From Syntrophaceae bacterium UBA3084 (GTDB lineage: Bacteria; Desulfobacterota; Syntrophia; Syntrophales; UBA6807), in assembly GCA_002367335.1 (NCBI GenBank), contig DFBI01000063.1, forward strand, positions 1 to 13,260: a stretch of 13,260 bases of DNA, given 5' to 3'. The notes below the pieces were generated by a model, which was not told the DNA's origin, did not search any database, and saw nothing but the letters and a program-made list of their open reading frames with translations. The stretch's first letter is position 1, and each line of letters begins with the position of its first letter. Below are positions 13,132-13,260 of this stretch, piece after piece. Position numbers and translations under genes: made by a program.

Positions 13132-13260
13132 TATAATTCCCCGTCAAACGCTTTTTGCAGGATTGATTTTTTGAGTTCTTCTAAATCAGACAGCTTTTGT
13201 TGATATATGGCTTCGAGTTTATTTGTTTTATCAGATAAAATTTTTGGTAACGTTCAAAAG
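13131..13260 (-). CDS. hsdS: 3' end of the type I specificity subunit gene (hsdS), partial
   Basis: The last 40 or so codons read NKLEAIYQQKLSDLEELKK and then SILQKAFDGEL before TAA at 13133-13131. This is the typical C-terminal coiled coil of HsdS, which spaces the two DNA-recognition domains and binds HsdM. The 5' part is outside the window. In this frame a TGA occurs at 13256-13254. Shifting by one base near 13250 gives a smoother continuation (FER-LPKILSDKTNKLE), so the gene may be frameshifted just at the edge. Only two codons lie beyond, so this cannot be settled here. It overlaps the Bro-N start by one base. Confidence 0.8.

Noticed and set aside
1..13260. CRISPR array, tRNA or rRNA genes
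   Set aside because: No regularly spaced direct repeats, and no recognisable tRNA cloverleaf or rRNA sequence, were seen on either strand.

Overview
The window looks like chromosomal DNA from a Gram-negative, probably anaerobic bacterium. A System II cytochrome c maturation pair (ResB plus CcsA), an exported rhodanese, a SYLF-domain protein and a CBS-type ClC fit a Desulfobacterota (deltaproteobacterial) genome best. This is inference from gene content; there is no rRNA or other marker gene in the window.

Left part, 1-6082, holds housekeeping and envelope genes. A ClC chloride channel/antiporter with two CBS domains (151-1935, +) is followed by a gene-free stretch carrying a 184-bp palindromic repeat (2202-2385). 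Next come an exported SYLF protein (2389-2964, -) and an exported rhodanese (3284-3727, -), separated by repeat debris and a strong hairpin terminator. The resB-ccsA pair (3909-6082, +) is divergent from the rhodanese and encodes a CcsBA-type heme export and cytochrome c synthase complex.

Middle part, 6083-9396, is a mobile-element graveyard. It holds a broken IS4-family transposase with a nonsense codon, a lost N-terminal third and an in-frame palindrome insert. An apparently intact IS110-family transposase (7612-8643, -) follows, with structured non-coding flanks that may hold its bridge RNA. Beyond it are a 3'-truncated DUF3175 gene and a REPIN-like inverted pair (9277-9360).

Right part, 9397-13260, is a type I restriction-modification operon on the minus strand, transcribed right to left: the 3' end of hsdS, a Bro-N domain gene overlapping it by one base (TAATG), a four-helix-bundle protein gene, then hsdR. 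The four-helix-bundle gene sits between inverted copies of an AT-rich repeat, like a small mobile cassette. The repeats supply the last codons and stop of the Bro-N gene, the start region of the four-helix-bundle gene and the leader of hsdR. A further related copy lies in frame inside hsdR, adding about 27 residues between Walker A and the next helicase motif.

The most interesting theme is that at least four palindromic repeat families have spread through the window, and two have inserted in frame into protein-coding genes (HsdR and the IS4 transposase). Family assignments and consensus comparisons are from memory; no searches were run.
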